Shown here piece after piece: positions 31,989 through 39,152 of a stretch of 39,152 bases of DNA. The notes below the pieces were generated by a model. It saw nothing but the letters and a program-made list of their open reading frames with translations. It did no database searches and was not told the origin of the DNA. Within the stretch, counting starts at the first letter, position 1. The number at the start of each line of letters is the position of its first letter. This DNA comes from JAAZBA01 sp964461815 (GTDB lineage Bacteria > Bacillota > Clostridia > Oscillospirales > QAMX01). The stretch spans positions 1-39,152 of the forward strand of contig CAYWVF010000025.1 of assembly GCA_964461815.1 (NCBI GenBank), written 5' to 3'. A program made the position numbers and the translations under genes.

Positions 31989-33230
31989 ATGTCAATTTTA
32001 AAAGGTACATGTATAATCGGCCAGTCCGGCGGCCCTACAACAGTTATTAACGCCAGTGCATACGGCGCAATCAAAACAGCTCTCGAATCCGAAGCTATTA
32101 CAAAGGTTTACGGTGCATTAAACGGTATCAGAGGTGTTCTTGATGATAACCTTATTGATATGGGACAGGAAGATCCGGATGAGCTCGCATTGATGAAATA
32201 TACACCGTCATCTGCTTTAGGCTCCTGCCGCTACAAGCTTAAGGATCCCGATGTTGATGATACAGACTATAAGCGTATCCTTGAAATATTCAAGAAGTAT
32301 GATGTTCGCTACTTCTTCTACAACGGCGGCAACGACTCCATGGATACATGTAATAAGATTTCAAAATACATGATGAAGAATGGCTATGAGTGCCGTGTAA
32401 TGGGTATCCCGAAGACAATAGATAACGACCTTGCAGGCACAGACCACTGCCCGGGCTTCGGCTCCGCAGCTAAGTACATCGCAACATCCGTTATGGAAGT
32501 TTACCACGATGCAAGGGTTTACGATACAGGCATGATCACCGTTATCGAGTGCATGGGACGTCATGCAGGCTGGCTCACAGCAGCTGCTGCTCTCGCTTCC
32601 TACAAGGGCAATGGTCCTGATCTCATTTACCTCCCCGAGGTTGATTTTGACATGGACAAGTTCCTTGCTTCCGTTAAGGAAATATATGCTAAGCAGAAGA
32701 AATGCATCATAGCAGTCAGCGAAGGTATCCATGATGCTGAGGGTACATTCATTGCAGAATATGCTAACAAGAATATGGCTAAGGACAGCTTCGGTCATGC
32801 TCAGCTGGGCGGTCTCGCAGCTTACCTTGCAAATGTTATCAAGAATGAGACAGGCGCTAAGGTTCGTGGCATTGAGCTTTCTCTGCTCCAGCGTTGCGCT
32901 GCACACTGTGCATCACAGACAGATATCGACGAGTCCTTCGCAGCAGGTAAGGCAGCAGTCGATAATGCTATCGCAGGTATAACAGATAAAATGGTTGGCT
33001 TCGAACGTACATATGTAGACGGTAAGTATACATGCAATACAAAGCTCTTCGATCTCACTATCGTTGCTAACACAGAGAAAAAGGTACCGCTTGAGTGGAT
33101 CAATGAGACAAAGGATGGTTTGAAGCAGGAATTCGTTGATTATGCTCTTCCGCTTATCCAGGGCGAAACACAGCTCACAAAGGAAGACAGCCTCCCGAGA
33201 TTCGTACATCTCAAGAAAGTTAAGGCTTAA
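31989..33230 (+). CDS. Pyrophosphate-type 6-phosphofructokinase
   Basis: The 413-residue enzyme phosphorylates fructose-6-phosphate. The active-site pattern points to PPi rather than ATP as donor: GGNDS has Asp116 where ATP enzymes have Gly, and PKTIDND has Lys142 where ATP enzymes have Gly. The catalytic TIDND and the substrate segment MGRHAGW are intact. GGAGG lies 9 nt before the ATG. Codon choice is biased towards a small set of codons, as expected for high expression. Use of PPi would save ATP and make the step reversible. It is divergent from the aldolase gene and ends at a hairpin. Confidence 0.9.
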   Translation: MSILKGTCIIGQSGGPTTVINASAYGAIKTALESEAITKVYGALNGIRGVLDDNLIDMGQEDPDELALMKYTPSSALGSCRYKLKDPDVDDTDYKRILEIFKKYDVRYFFYNGGNDSMDTCNKISKYMMKNGYECRVMGIPKTIDNDLAGTDHCPGFGSAAKYIATSVMEVYHDARVYDTGMITVIECMGRHAGWLTAAAALASYKGNGPDLIYLPEVDFDMDKFLASVKEIYAKQKKCIIAVSEGIHDAEGTFIAEYANKNMAKDSFGHAQLGGLAAYLANVIKNETGAKVRGIELSLLQRCAAHCASQTDIDESFAAGKAAVDNAIAGITDKMVGFERTYVDGKYTCNTKLFDLTIVANTEKKVPLEWINETKDGLKQEFVDYALPLIQGETQLTKEDSLPRFVHLKKVKA

Positions 33231-33250
33231 TTAATTTATTGAAATTTACG

Positions 33251-33276
33251 AAAAGGATGGCTTAAGCCATCCTTTT
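33251..33276 (+). terminator. Terminator of the phosphofructokinase gene
   Basis: AAAAGGATGGCTT and its exact reverse complement form a 26-bp palindrome 20 nt past the stop codon. It folds into a GC-containing hairpin ending in TTTT. Confidence 0.85.
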
Positions 33277-33294
33277 CTGCAAGAGTATCCTATT

Positions 33295-33963
33295 ATGAAT
33301 AAAAAAATCACTATTTTTGCCGGTCACTACGGCAGCGGAAAAACCAATCTCGCACTGAATTACGCTTTTTGGCTTCGCAAGCAGTATGAAAACGTGATTC
33401 TCTGCGATATGGATATCGTAAACCCCTATTTTCGCACAAAGGATAGCTCAAAAGAGCTGGAGGATGGCGGAATACGGCTGATATCTCCCGAGTATGCAAA
33501 TACAAACGTAGATCTCCCGTCACTTCCCGCAGAAGTAGCCACTATATTCAACAACAATGATTCTCACGTAGTCATTGATGTCGGCGGTGATGATTCCGGT
33601 GCTATCGCTCTGGGTCAGTACTCAGAGCAGATCAAAAGCTGCGGATATGAGATGCTTCTTGTATTTAATGAAAGGCGTTATCTGACACGCACCTCAGATG
33701 AAGCTATCGAGATCATGGGCGACATAGAAGTCGCCAGTCATTTGAAGTTCACCGGGATCGTAAACAACACTAATCTCGGAAATGAGACAACACCGGATAT
33801 AGTCCATTCGGGCGAAATGATCGCTCTTAAGCTCTCCGAGCAGACAAATATCCCTTTGAAATTTACATCCTATCGTCAGGATATCGATCTGGGTGCTCTA
33901 AGCTTCCATTCGGAGCTGATGCCCATTACGATATTCAGAAAACCCGGATGGTTCATATTTTAA
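33295..33963 (+). CDS. P-loop ATPase of the MinD/CobQ-like type, function unknown
   Basis: The 222-residue protein has a Walker A loop FAGHYGSGKTNLAL at the N-terminus, a switch-like VILCDMDIVNPYFR and a Walker B-like VVIDVGGDDSGA. This fits the SIMIBI class (MinD/ParA/CobQ, NifH-like) of nucleotide-binding proteins. The final third has no recognised motif. It lies between the phosphofructokinase terminator and the ferredoxin-like subunit of an oxidoreductase, 55 nt away, with only a weak Shine-Dalgarno. Synteny suggests a role in maturing or controlling the Fe-S oxidoreductase, but this is inference. Confidence 0.75.
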   Translation: MNKKITIFAGHYGSGKTNLALNYAFWLRKQYENVILCDMDIVNPYFRTKDSSKELEDGGIRLISPEYANTNVDLPSLPAEVATIFNNNDSHVVIDVGGDDSGAIALGQYSEQIKSCGYEMLLVFNERRYLTRTSDEAIEIMGDIEVASHLKFTGIVNNTNLGNETTPDIVHSGEMIALKLSEQTNIPLKFTSYRQDIDLGALSFHSELMPITIFRKPGWFIF

Positions 33964-34018
33964 CTATAGTTTCATTTACTATATCTTCAGAATTAAATCA
34001 AGAAAGAGGTAAACATTA

Positions 34019-34225
34019 ATGGCAAAGTTAACCTTTAGGACAGACTACTGTAAGGGCTGTGGTCTTTGCGTAAGTGTATGTCCGAGAAAAATCCTTGCGT
34101 TGTCTAAAACAACGTTTAATAAAAAAGGCTATGGTGCAGTCGAATGTATCGATATGTCCAAGTGCATAGGCTGTGCAATGTGTGCGACAATGTGTCCCGA
34201 CGTAGTCATCAAGGTTGAGAAATAG
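34019..34225 (+). CDS. Ferredoxin-like delta subunit of 2-oxoacid:ferredoxin oxidoreductase
   Basis: The 68-residue protein carries two complete [4Fe-4S] motifs, CKGCGLCVSVCP and CIGCAMCATMCP, spaced as in bacterial dicluster ferredoxins. It should pass electrons between the TPP-bound intermediate and soluble ferredoxin. AGAGGT precedes the ATG. The alpha subunit starts 13 nt after its stop, and beta and gamma follow, so this is the delta subunit of a four-subunit enzyme. Confidence 0.92.
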   Translation: MAKLTFRTDYCKGCGLCVSVCPRKILALSKTTFNKKGYGAVECIDMSKCIGCAMCATMCPDVVIKVEK

Positions 34226-34238
34226 GAGGAAATTCAAA

Positions 34239-35303
34239 ATGCAGGAAAAAGTACTTATGAAAGGTAACGAAGCTCTGGCAGAAGCTGCTATACGTGCCGG
34301 CTGCCGTTGCTTCTTTGGATATCCGATCACACCACAGACAGAGATCGCAGCTTATATGGCTAAAAGAATGCCTAAGATCGGTGGAACCTATTTACAGGCT
34401 GAGAGTGAAGTTGCTGCAATAAACATGGTTTACGGCGCTGCCGCTTCCGGTGCTCGTGCTATGACATCCAGCTCAAGCCCGGGTATCTCACTTAAGGCAG
34501 AAGGTATCTCCTATCTCGCAGGTTCTGACCTGCCGGCAGTTATCATCAATATCGTTCGCGGTGGTCCCGGTCTTGGCGGTATTCAGCCTGCTCAGTCCGA
34601 CTACAATCAGGTAACACGCGGACTTGCTCACGGTGATTTCCATGTGATCGTATTCGCACCGAACTGCATTCAGGAAATGTGCGACCTCATCTCAGATGCT
34701 TTTGATTTGGCAGACAAGTATCGTATGCCGGCTATGATCCTCGGCGATGGTATGCTTGGTCAGATGATGGAGCCTGTTGCTCTCCCCGAGCCGCGTGAGA
34801 TCCCGGCAAATGCTAAGCCTTGGGCTGCTAACGGCACAAATTGCAGCAGAGAGCATAACGTTATCAACTCCCTTTATATCGAAGCATCCGAGCTCGAAAC
34901 AAAGGTACTTGACAGATATAAGCGTTATGAGATAATCGAAGAAAACGAAGCTCGTCATGAAGAATTTATGCTTGACGATGCAGAGATCGTTATCGTAGCT
35001 TACGGTGCATCCTCACGTATATCCAGAAACGCTATCGTAGCTGCACGTGAAAAGGGCATCAAGGTAGGTATGATCCGTCCGATCACACTTTGGCCGTTCC
35101 CGAAAAAGGCTCTTGCTGCTAAGGCACCCTCCGCAAAGGCATTCCTTTCGGTTGAGTTGAGCATGGGTCAGATGGTAGATGATATCAAGCTTGCTATCAA
35201 CTGCTCTAAGCCCGTATATTTGGCAAGCCGCACAGGCGGTATTATCATCACGCCTGATGAGATCCTTGCTAAGCTTGAAGAAATAGATGGAGGAATAAAA
35301 TAA
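34239..35303 (+). CDS. vorB: 2-Oxoacid:ferredoxin oxidoreductase alpha subunit (VorB-like)
   Basis: The 354-residue subunit holds the pyrimidine-binding domain I and domain II of the oxidoreductase. Characteristic segments are KGNEALAEAAIRAGCRCFFG, YPITPQTEIAAYMA, SSSPGISLKAEGISYLAGSD and NIVRGGPGLGGIQPAQSDYN. It resembles VorB, the alpha subunit of 3-methyl-2-oxobutanoate (2-ketoisovalerate) oxidoreductase. Substrate assignment by resemblance is soft, because 2-oxoglutarate enzymes are close. The ATG at 34239, preceded by GGAGG, is chosen over an upstream ATG at 34215 inside the delta gene. Its stop overlaps the beta start in TAATG. Confidence 0.88.
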   Translation: MQEKVLMKGNEALAEAAIRAGCRCFFGYPITPQTEIAAYMAKRMPKIGGTYLQAESEVAAINMVYGAAASGARAMTSSSSPGISLKAEGISYLAGSDLPAVIINIVRGGPGLGGIQPAQSDYNQVTRGLAHGDFHVIVFAPNCIQEMCDLISDAFDLADKYRMPAMILGDGMLGQMMEPVALPEPREIPANAKPWAANGTNCSREHNVINSLYIEASELETKVLDRYKRYEIIEENEARHEEFMLDDAEIVIVAYGASSRISRNAIVAAREKGIKVGMIRPITLWPFPKKALAAKAPSAKAFLSVELSMGQMVDDIKLAINCSKPVYLASRTGGIIITPDEILAKLEEIDGGIK

Positions 35304-36040
35304 TGAGTATCGTATTCGACAGACCGAAAAGTCTGACTGATATATCAATGCACTATTGTCCCGGCTGTACTCACGGCATCATCCATCGTCTTGTAGCTGA
35401 AGCTATCGACGAGCTGGGTGTTGAGGGTAAGGCTGTAGGTATCGCACCTGTCGGTTGTTCTGTATTTGCATACAACTACTTTAACTGTGACATGATCCAG
35501 GCTGCACACGGACGTGCTCCGGCTGTTGCAACAGGTGTTAAACGTTCTCATCCCGACTGTGTAGTATTTACATATCAGGGTGACGGTGACCTTGCCGCTA
35601 TCGGTACTGCTGAAACAGTTCACGCTGCTACAAGAGGCGAAAATATCACTGTTATCTTTGTTAACAATGCCATTTACGGCATGACAGGCGGTCAGATGGC
35701 ACCGACAACACTTCCCGGACAGGTCACACAGACAACGCCTTTCGGACGTGATGTAAACGCTGCAGGTTATCCTGTAAGAGTATGCGAAATGCTCTCCACA
35801 TTGGACGGCGTAGCACTTGCTCAGCGTGTTACGGTAGACTGCCCGAAGAATATCATCACCGCTAAGAAGGCTATCCTCAAAGGCTTCCAGAATCAGCTTG
35901 ACAAAAAGGGTTTCTCTATTATAGAAGTAGTTTCAACATGTCCGACAAACTGGGGACTTTCTCCGGAAAAGGCACTTGAATGGCTTCGTGAGAACATGCT
36001 GCCCTACTACCCCTTAGGCATATATAAATCCAAAGACTGA
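35303..36040 (+). CDS. 2-Oxoacid:ferredoxin oxidoreductase beta subunit (TPP-binding)
   Basis: The 245-residue subunit binds thiamine pyrophosphate: GDGDLAAIGTAETVHAATRG followed by FVNNAIYGMTGGQMAPTT is the canonical TPP/Mg motif. The N-terminal MHYCPGCTHGIIHRL provides Cys residues that hold the proximal Fe-S cluster in this family. GGAGG lies 9 nt before the ATG, which overlaps the alpha stop by one base. It is separated from the gamma gene by an unusually long 141-nt spacer with hairpins. Confidence 0.92.
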   Translation: MSIVFDRPKSLTDISMHYCPGCTHGIIHRLVAEAIDELGVEGKAVGIAPVGCSVFAYNYFNCDMIQAAHGRAPAVATGVKRSHPDCVVFTYQGDGDLAAIGTAETVHAATRGENITVIFVNNAIYGMTGGQMAPTTLPGQVTQTTPFGRDVNAAGYPVRVCEMLSTLDGVALAQRVTVDCPKNIITAKKAILKGFQNQLDKKGFSIIEVVSTCPTNWGLSPEKALEWLRENMLPYYPLGIYKSKD

Positions 36041-36073
36041 TTTATCGATCGGGATTTGGTTTTACTCGACCTA

Positions 36074-36125
36074 CGGTAAATTAATTTTTACCGCAATGAT
36101 CATCGTATTTTGGATAGCTCCAAAA
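36074..36125 (+). other. Hairpins in the beta-gamma spacer
   Basis: Two small stem-loops lie here: CGGTAAA/TTTACCG at 36074-36093 and TTTTGGA/TCCAAAA at 36108-36125 with loop TAGC. They fall within a 141-nt gap inside an otherwise tightly packed operon. They have no T-run and are more likely RNA processing, stability or translation-control elements than terminators. Confidence 0.45.
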
Positions 36126-36181
36126 TCAACCGAAATTCAACAATAAGGAGGTTGCTTTGCTTTGCAAAGCATAAAATAACA

Positions 36182-36721
36182 ATGAGTAAAGTTAACCATC
36201 AGATATTACTCGCAGGTTTCGGTGGTCAGGGTATTCTGTTTGCCGGCAAATTCCTCGTTTATGCAGGTATGCTGGGCGGCTACGAAGTATCATGGCTTCC
36301 TTCCTATGGTCCTGAAATGCGCGGCGGTACATGTAATTGCAGCGTAAATATCAGCTCTGATCCTATCGGATCCCCTATCATCACAAATCCGACAGTGCTT
36401 ATGGCTATGAACATCCCATCCTTTGACAAGTTCGAGATGAAGACTGTTCCCGGCGGCAAGACGTTTATCGACTCCTCTCTTATAAACCGTCAGGCAGTTC
36501 GTGATGATGTATCTACATTCTATGTACCGGCTACACAGCTTGCACGTGATAACAATATGTCAAAGCTTGCAAACATCATTCTTGTCGGCAAGATCATCAA
36601 GGAGATCGGCTTCTGTGACGAGGAGCTTATTTCCAAGACAATGCAGAAGATAGTTCCCGCCAAAAAGCCTGAGCTGTTCGATCTGAACATGAACGCTCTT
36701 AAGCTGGGTATGGAGCTGTAA
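36182..36721 (+). CDS. 2-Oxoacid:ferredoxin oxidoreductase gamma subunit
   Basis: The 179-residue subunit has the CoA-binding fold of the family, opening with HQILLAGFGGQGILFAGK and followed by SWLPSYGPEMRGGTCNCSV, both typical of gamma subunits. Length is normal. The start is uncertain: the ATG at 36182 fits family alignments, but the only strong Shine-Dalgarno (AAGGAGG at 36145-36151) is 30 nt away, with a 12-bp palindrome (36159-36170) between them. A TTG at 36152 is in frame but touches the Shine-Dalgarno. Folding of the palindrome may bring the site near the ATG. Confidence 0.88.
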   Translation: MSKVNHQILLAGFGGQGILFAGKFLVYAGMLGGYEVSWLPSYGPEMRGGTCNCSVNISSDPIGSPIITNPTVLMAMNIPSFDKFEMKTVPGGKTFIDSSLINRQAVRDDVSTFYVPATQLARDNNMSKLANIILVGKIIKEIGFCDEELISKTMQKIVPAKKPELFDLNMNALKLGMEL

Positions 36722-36743
36722 ATTCTAAGAAATCAGTATTATT

Positions 36744-36776
36744 ATGCCGCTGATCATAAAGTATGGTCAGCGGCAT
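36744..36776 (+). other. Intercistronic hairpin before the XRE-cupin gene
   Basis: ATGCCGCTGATCAT pairs with ATGGTCAGCGGCAT with one T-G wobble and an AAAGT loop, a 14-bp stem. No T-run follows (ACAAAAATC), so it is probably an mRNA stabiliser or processing site separating enzyme genes from the regulator gene. Partial termination is possible. Confidence 0.6.
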
Positions 36777-36806
36777 ACAAAAATCATTAACAAAGGAGTT
36801 GATATT

Positions 36807-37361
36807 TTGCCAACACATAATGCGGAAATTGCCGAACGTATGCGTACTATCAGAGAGCTTTCGGATATAACACCCGAAGATCTTGCAGATGCCATGAACA
36901 TCAGTTCCGACGAATATATCCGCTATGAATCGGGAGATGTAGACATACCTATCAGTATACTTTATGATATGTCAAATACTCTTAAAGTGAGTATCACAGA
37001 GCTTATAACCGGTGAAAAAGCTAAGATGCATACGTATACCGTTGTCAGAAAAGGAAAAGGTATAAACGTTGAACGTTCCAGTGCTTATAAGTATTCTGAT
37101 CTGGCTTACAATTTTATTGACAAAAAGGTATCGCCGTTTCTTGTAACGATCGCGCCGTCAAGTGATGACGAGCCTTATCATCTCAATGTTCATAATGGGC
37201 ACGAATATCATTTCTGCCTTGAGGGTTCATTCAAAATCAAGATCAACAACAACATCATAACAATCAACGAAGGTGATTCTCTATACTTTGATTCCGGAAA
37301 TCCTCACGGAATGAAAGCTCAGGGTGGCAAAAACGCCGTCGTGCTTGTAGTAGTCATTTAG
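36807..37361 (+). CDS. XRE-family regulator with C-terminal cupin
   Basis: The 184-residue transcription factor has an N-terminal helix-turn-helix of the XRE type (about 8-63, RMRTIRELSDITPEDLADAM) and a C-terminal cupin_2 domain (about 110-184) with YHLNVHNGHEYHFCLEG and GDSLYFDSGNPHGM. The cupin probably binds a small ligand such as the acid or acyl-CoA handled by its neighbours. TTG at 36807 is the start, with AAGGAG 8 nt before it. It sits between the oxidoreductase genes and an acyl-CoA ligase and is a likely regulator of both. Confidence 0.88.
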   Translation: MPTHNAEIAERMRTIRELSDITPEDLADAMNISSDEYIRYESGDVDIPISILYDMSNTLKVSITELITGEKAKMHTYTVVRKGKGINVERSSAYKYSDLAYNFIDKKVSPFLVTIAPSSDDEPYHLNVHNGHEYHFCLEGSFKIKINNNIITINEGDSLYFDSGNPHGMKAQGGKNAVVLVVVI

Positions 37362-37386
37362 GTAAGAAAGGCACGGGCTCTAATCT

Positions 37387-39051
37387 ATGGGTATTATCGA
37401 AAGATTCTGTCGTACAGAGTTTAACTCCTACGAAGATTTTAAGCAAAATTTTACAATAAATGTTCCTGAAAATTTCAACTTCGCATATGACGTAGTTGAT
37501 GAATGGGCTAAGATCGAACCTCAAAAGCGTGCGCTGGTTTGGTGTAACGATGAAGGCGAAAGCCGTACCTTTACGTTCTCCGATATCTCTGTACTCAGCT
37601 GCAAGGCTGCTAATGCTTTTAAAGCACTCGGTATCGGTAAAGGCGACAGCGTAATGCTCATGCTTAACCGTCGCTATGAATACTGGATAATCATGATGGC
37701 TTTATGCAGAATAGGCGCTACAGCTATTCCTGCTACAAATCAGCTCACCGCTAAGGATATAAAATATCGTACAGATATGGCAGATGTCAAGCTGCTCATT
37801 ACAGTTGATAACGATGGTATCTGTGCATATATCGACGAGGTCCTAGGTGAGGATTCATCTTGCAAAAAAGCAACGGTTGCACGTGCTCGCGAAGGATATC
37901 TGTTTTTTAATGACCTTATAGATGCTTCTTCCGCTGATTTTGAACGTCCTACAGGCGATTTTGCTCCAAAAAACAATGATATCATGCTGTGCTACTTTAC
38001 AAGCGGTACTACCGGTATGCCAAGCATGGTCGTCCATGACTTTACATATCCGCTCGGTCATATTCTTACGGCTAAATTCTGGCAGAATTTACGTGAAACC
38101 GATCTTCATTTCACATCTGCCGACACCGGTTGGGCTAAAGCGTCATGGGGCAAGCTCTTCGGTCAGTGGATATGCGGTGCTGCTGTATTTGCATACGACT
38201 ATTCTTCTCGTTTTAAGCCTACTGATTTTCTGAGACTTATCAGCGAATATAAGATCACAACATTCTGTGCTCCTCCAACAGTTTACCGTTTCTTTATCAA
38301 GGAAGATATGGGAAACTACGATCTTTCATCTCTCCGTGCATGTTATATCGCAGGTGAGCCTCTTAATCCGGAGGTATTTAATCGTTGGAAGGAGTATACC
38401 GGTATAGAGCTTCGAGAGGGCTTTGGTCAAACGGAAACGCCTGTTATGATCGCTACAAATCCATGGATAGCTCCAAAGCCGGGTTCGACCGGTAAGCCGA
38501 TGCCATGGCTCAATGCCGAGCTGCTGGATGAAAACGGTGACAAGTGTGAAGCAGGTGTTGAGGGTGAGATATGCATCCCACTTGCAAACGGACGTCCTGC
38601 CGGACTGTTTCTTGAGTATAAAAAGAATCCTACAAAGAATGCATCTGCATTCCGTGACGGATACTACCACACAGGCGACATGGCGTGGGCAGATGAAGAC
38701 GGCTATTTCTGGTTTGTAGGTCGTAATGACGACGTCATCAAAAGCTCCGGCTACCGTATTGGACCGTTCGAGGTTGAAAGTGCTCTTCTTGAGCATCCTG
38801 CAGTCCTTGAGACAGCCATAACGGCTGTACCTGACCCCAAGAGAGGTCAAGTAGTTAAGGCTACGATAGTACTTGCGAAGGGATATACGCCCTCAGACGA
38901 GCTTATTTTGGAGCTTCAAAACCATGTTAAGCATGTCACTGCTCCGTATAAATATCCTCGTATAGTCGAATTTGTAGATGCCCTACCCAAGACCTCCAGT
39001 GGTAAGATCAGACGTGTTGAAATACGAAATAAGGATAAAGAATCCGAATAA
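37387..39051 (+). CDS. AMP-forming acyl-CoA ligase
   Basis: The 554-residue enzyme of the ANL superfamily activates a carboxylic acid to its CoA thioester via an acyl-AMP. Motifs in order: P-loop YFTSGTTGMPSMVVHD, GFGQTETPVM (acyl-adenylate binding), YHTGDMAWADEDGYFWFVGR (ATP binding), hinge GRNDDVIKSSGYRIGPFEVE and the C-terminal catalytic lysine in PKTSSGKIRR. It resembles medium-chain and acetyl-CoA synthetases. The Shine-Dalgarno (AAAGG) is distant. As last gene of the 2-oxoacid oxidoreductase cluster it may make the acyl-CoA that the oxidoreductase carboxylates, for example isobutyryl-, 2-methylbutyryl- or arylacetyl-CoA. The acid is not known. Confidence 0.9.
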   Translation: MGIIERFCRTEFNSYEDFKQNFTINVPENFNFAYDVVDEWAKIEPQKRALVWCNDEGESRTFTFSDISVLSCKAANAFKALGIGKGDSVMLMLNRRYEYWIIMMALCRIGATAIPATNQLTAKDIKYRTDMADVKLLITVDNDGICAYIDEVLGEDSSCKKATVARAREGYLFFNDLIDASSADFERPTGDFAPKNNDIMLCYFTSGTTGMPSMVVHDFTYPLGHILTAKFWQNLRETDLHFTSADTGWAKASWGKLFGQWICGAAVFAYDYSSRFKPTDFLRLISEYKITTFCAPPTVYRFFIKEDMGNYDLSSLRACYIAGEPLNPEVFNRWKEYTGIELREGFGQTETPVMIATNPWIAPKPGSTGKPMPWLNAELLDENGDKCEAGVEGEICIPLANGRPAGLFLEYKKNPTKNASAFRDGYYHTGDMAWADEDGYFWFVGRNDDVIKSSGYRIGPFEVESALLEHPAVLETAITAVPDPKRGQVVKATIVLAKGYTPSDELILELQNHVKHVTAPYKYPRIVEFVDALPKTSSGKIRRVEIRNKDKESE

Positions 39052-39070
39052 AAAAAGCTTCCAATGATAG

Positions 39071-39152
39071 AACAAGAGTCGTAAAACAGTATTACGACAT
39101 TGTGCCGAAATCAACGAAGCAGCACAAAACCGCATGGAGCTGATCGTGCCGC
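39071..39152 (+). pseudogene. TnpV-like fragment at the window edge
   Basis: An open frame from 39071 runs off the window and includes EINEAAQNRMELIVP. This resembles the middle of TnpV, a small protein carried by conjugative and mobilisable elements of Clostridia (typical pattern AEID...RxELIVPQM). A TAG at 39068 and the absence of the N-terminal third suggest a decayed copy, though an altered start outside my recognition is possible. It hints that a mobile-element remnant or insertion boundary lies to the right of the acyl-CoA ligase. Confidence 0.45.

Noticed and set aside
32361..32906. 181-codon minus-strand frame
   Set aside because: It lies antisense inside the phosphofructokinase gene with no promoter or ribosome-binding site.
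33964..34018. Separate promoter for the oxidoreductase cluster
   Set aside because: TTTACT is present but no -10 at suitable spacing; the cluster may be read from upstream of the P-loop gene.
38326..38850. 174-codon minus-strand frame
   Set aside because: It is antisense to the acyl-CoA ligase with shadow-like composition.

Overview
The window looks like the chromosome of a low-to-mid GC Gram-positive anaerobe of the class Clostridia, probably a Ruminococcus-like gut or rumen commensal. The organism is inferred from gene families, not from a marker gene. Pointers are a pyrophosphate-type phosphofructokinase, a ferredoxin-linked 2-oxoacid oxidoreductase, a YesN/YesM sugar-sensing pair, strong Shine-Dalgarno sites, sigma-A-like promoters with 16-17 bp spacers, and frequent TTG starts. 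I see no rRNA, tRNA, CRISPR array or prophage.

Left part (1-6.2 kb): the first codons of a secreted protein (minus strand) diverge from a YesN-type response regulator and YesM-type histidine kinase. These converge on a cytoplasmic GH20 hexosaminidase-like enzyme. Next (6.4-8.8 kb) come a purine phosphoribosyltransferase and an NCS2 purine permease, each with its own promoter. The permease has a leader of about 235 nt with an attenuator-like hairpin. At 8.95-12.6 kb a Fur/Zur-type regulator heads a zinc uptake operon (znuA, znuC, znuB) behind a promoter carrying a 16/19 match to the Fur box. A MUG-type DNA glycosylase and a tiny N/Q/K-rich gene broken by an in-frame TAG follow.

The centrepiece (12.7-18.75 kb) is a complete vanG-type glycopeptide-resistance locus in the compact order vanR-vanS / vanG-vanXY-vanT. 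VanT supplies D-Ser, VanG makes D-Ala-D-Ser, and VanXY removes D-Ala-ending precursors. A terminator hairpin with a promoter-like sequence in its loop separates vanRS from vanG-XY-T. The vanR promoter contains a 22-bp tandem duplication. vanT runs 25 bp into a convergent gene.

The 18.7-30.7 kb part is mostly minus-strand: a small multidrug-export-family membrane protein; a glycerol-1-phosphate dehydrogenase (AraM/EgsA type) with two HAD phosphatases; a GNAT acetyltransferase and a Kef/CPA2 antiporter (both plus strand); an M23 peptidase-polysaccharide deacetylase fusion; a metallo-beta-lactamase-PHP fusion; an M20 amidohydrolase; and a TrkA potassium-channel regulator.

The right part (30.7-39.15 kb) has divergent class II aldolase and PPi-type phosphofructokinase genes. 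A P-loop ATPase and a six-gene cluster follow: ferredoxin-like delta, VorB-like alpha, TPP beta and gamma subunits of a 2-oxoacid:ferredoxin oxidoreductase, an XRE-cupin regulator and an acyl-CoA ligase. This layout fits activation of a carboxylic acid followed by reductive carboxylation to a 2-oxoacid, or the reverse. The last 80 bases hold a TnpV-like fragment, suggesting a mobile-element edge.
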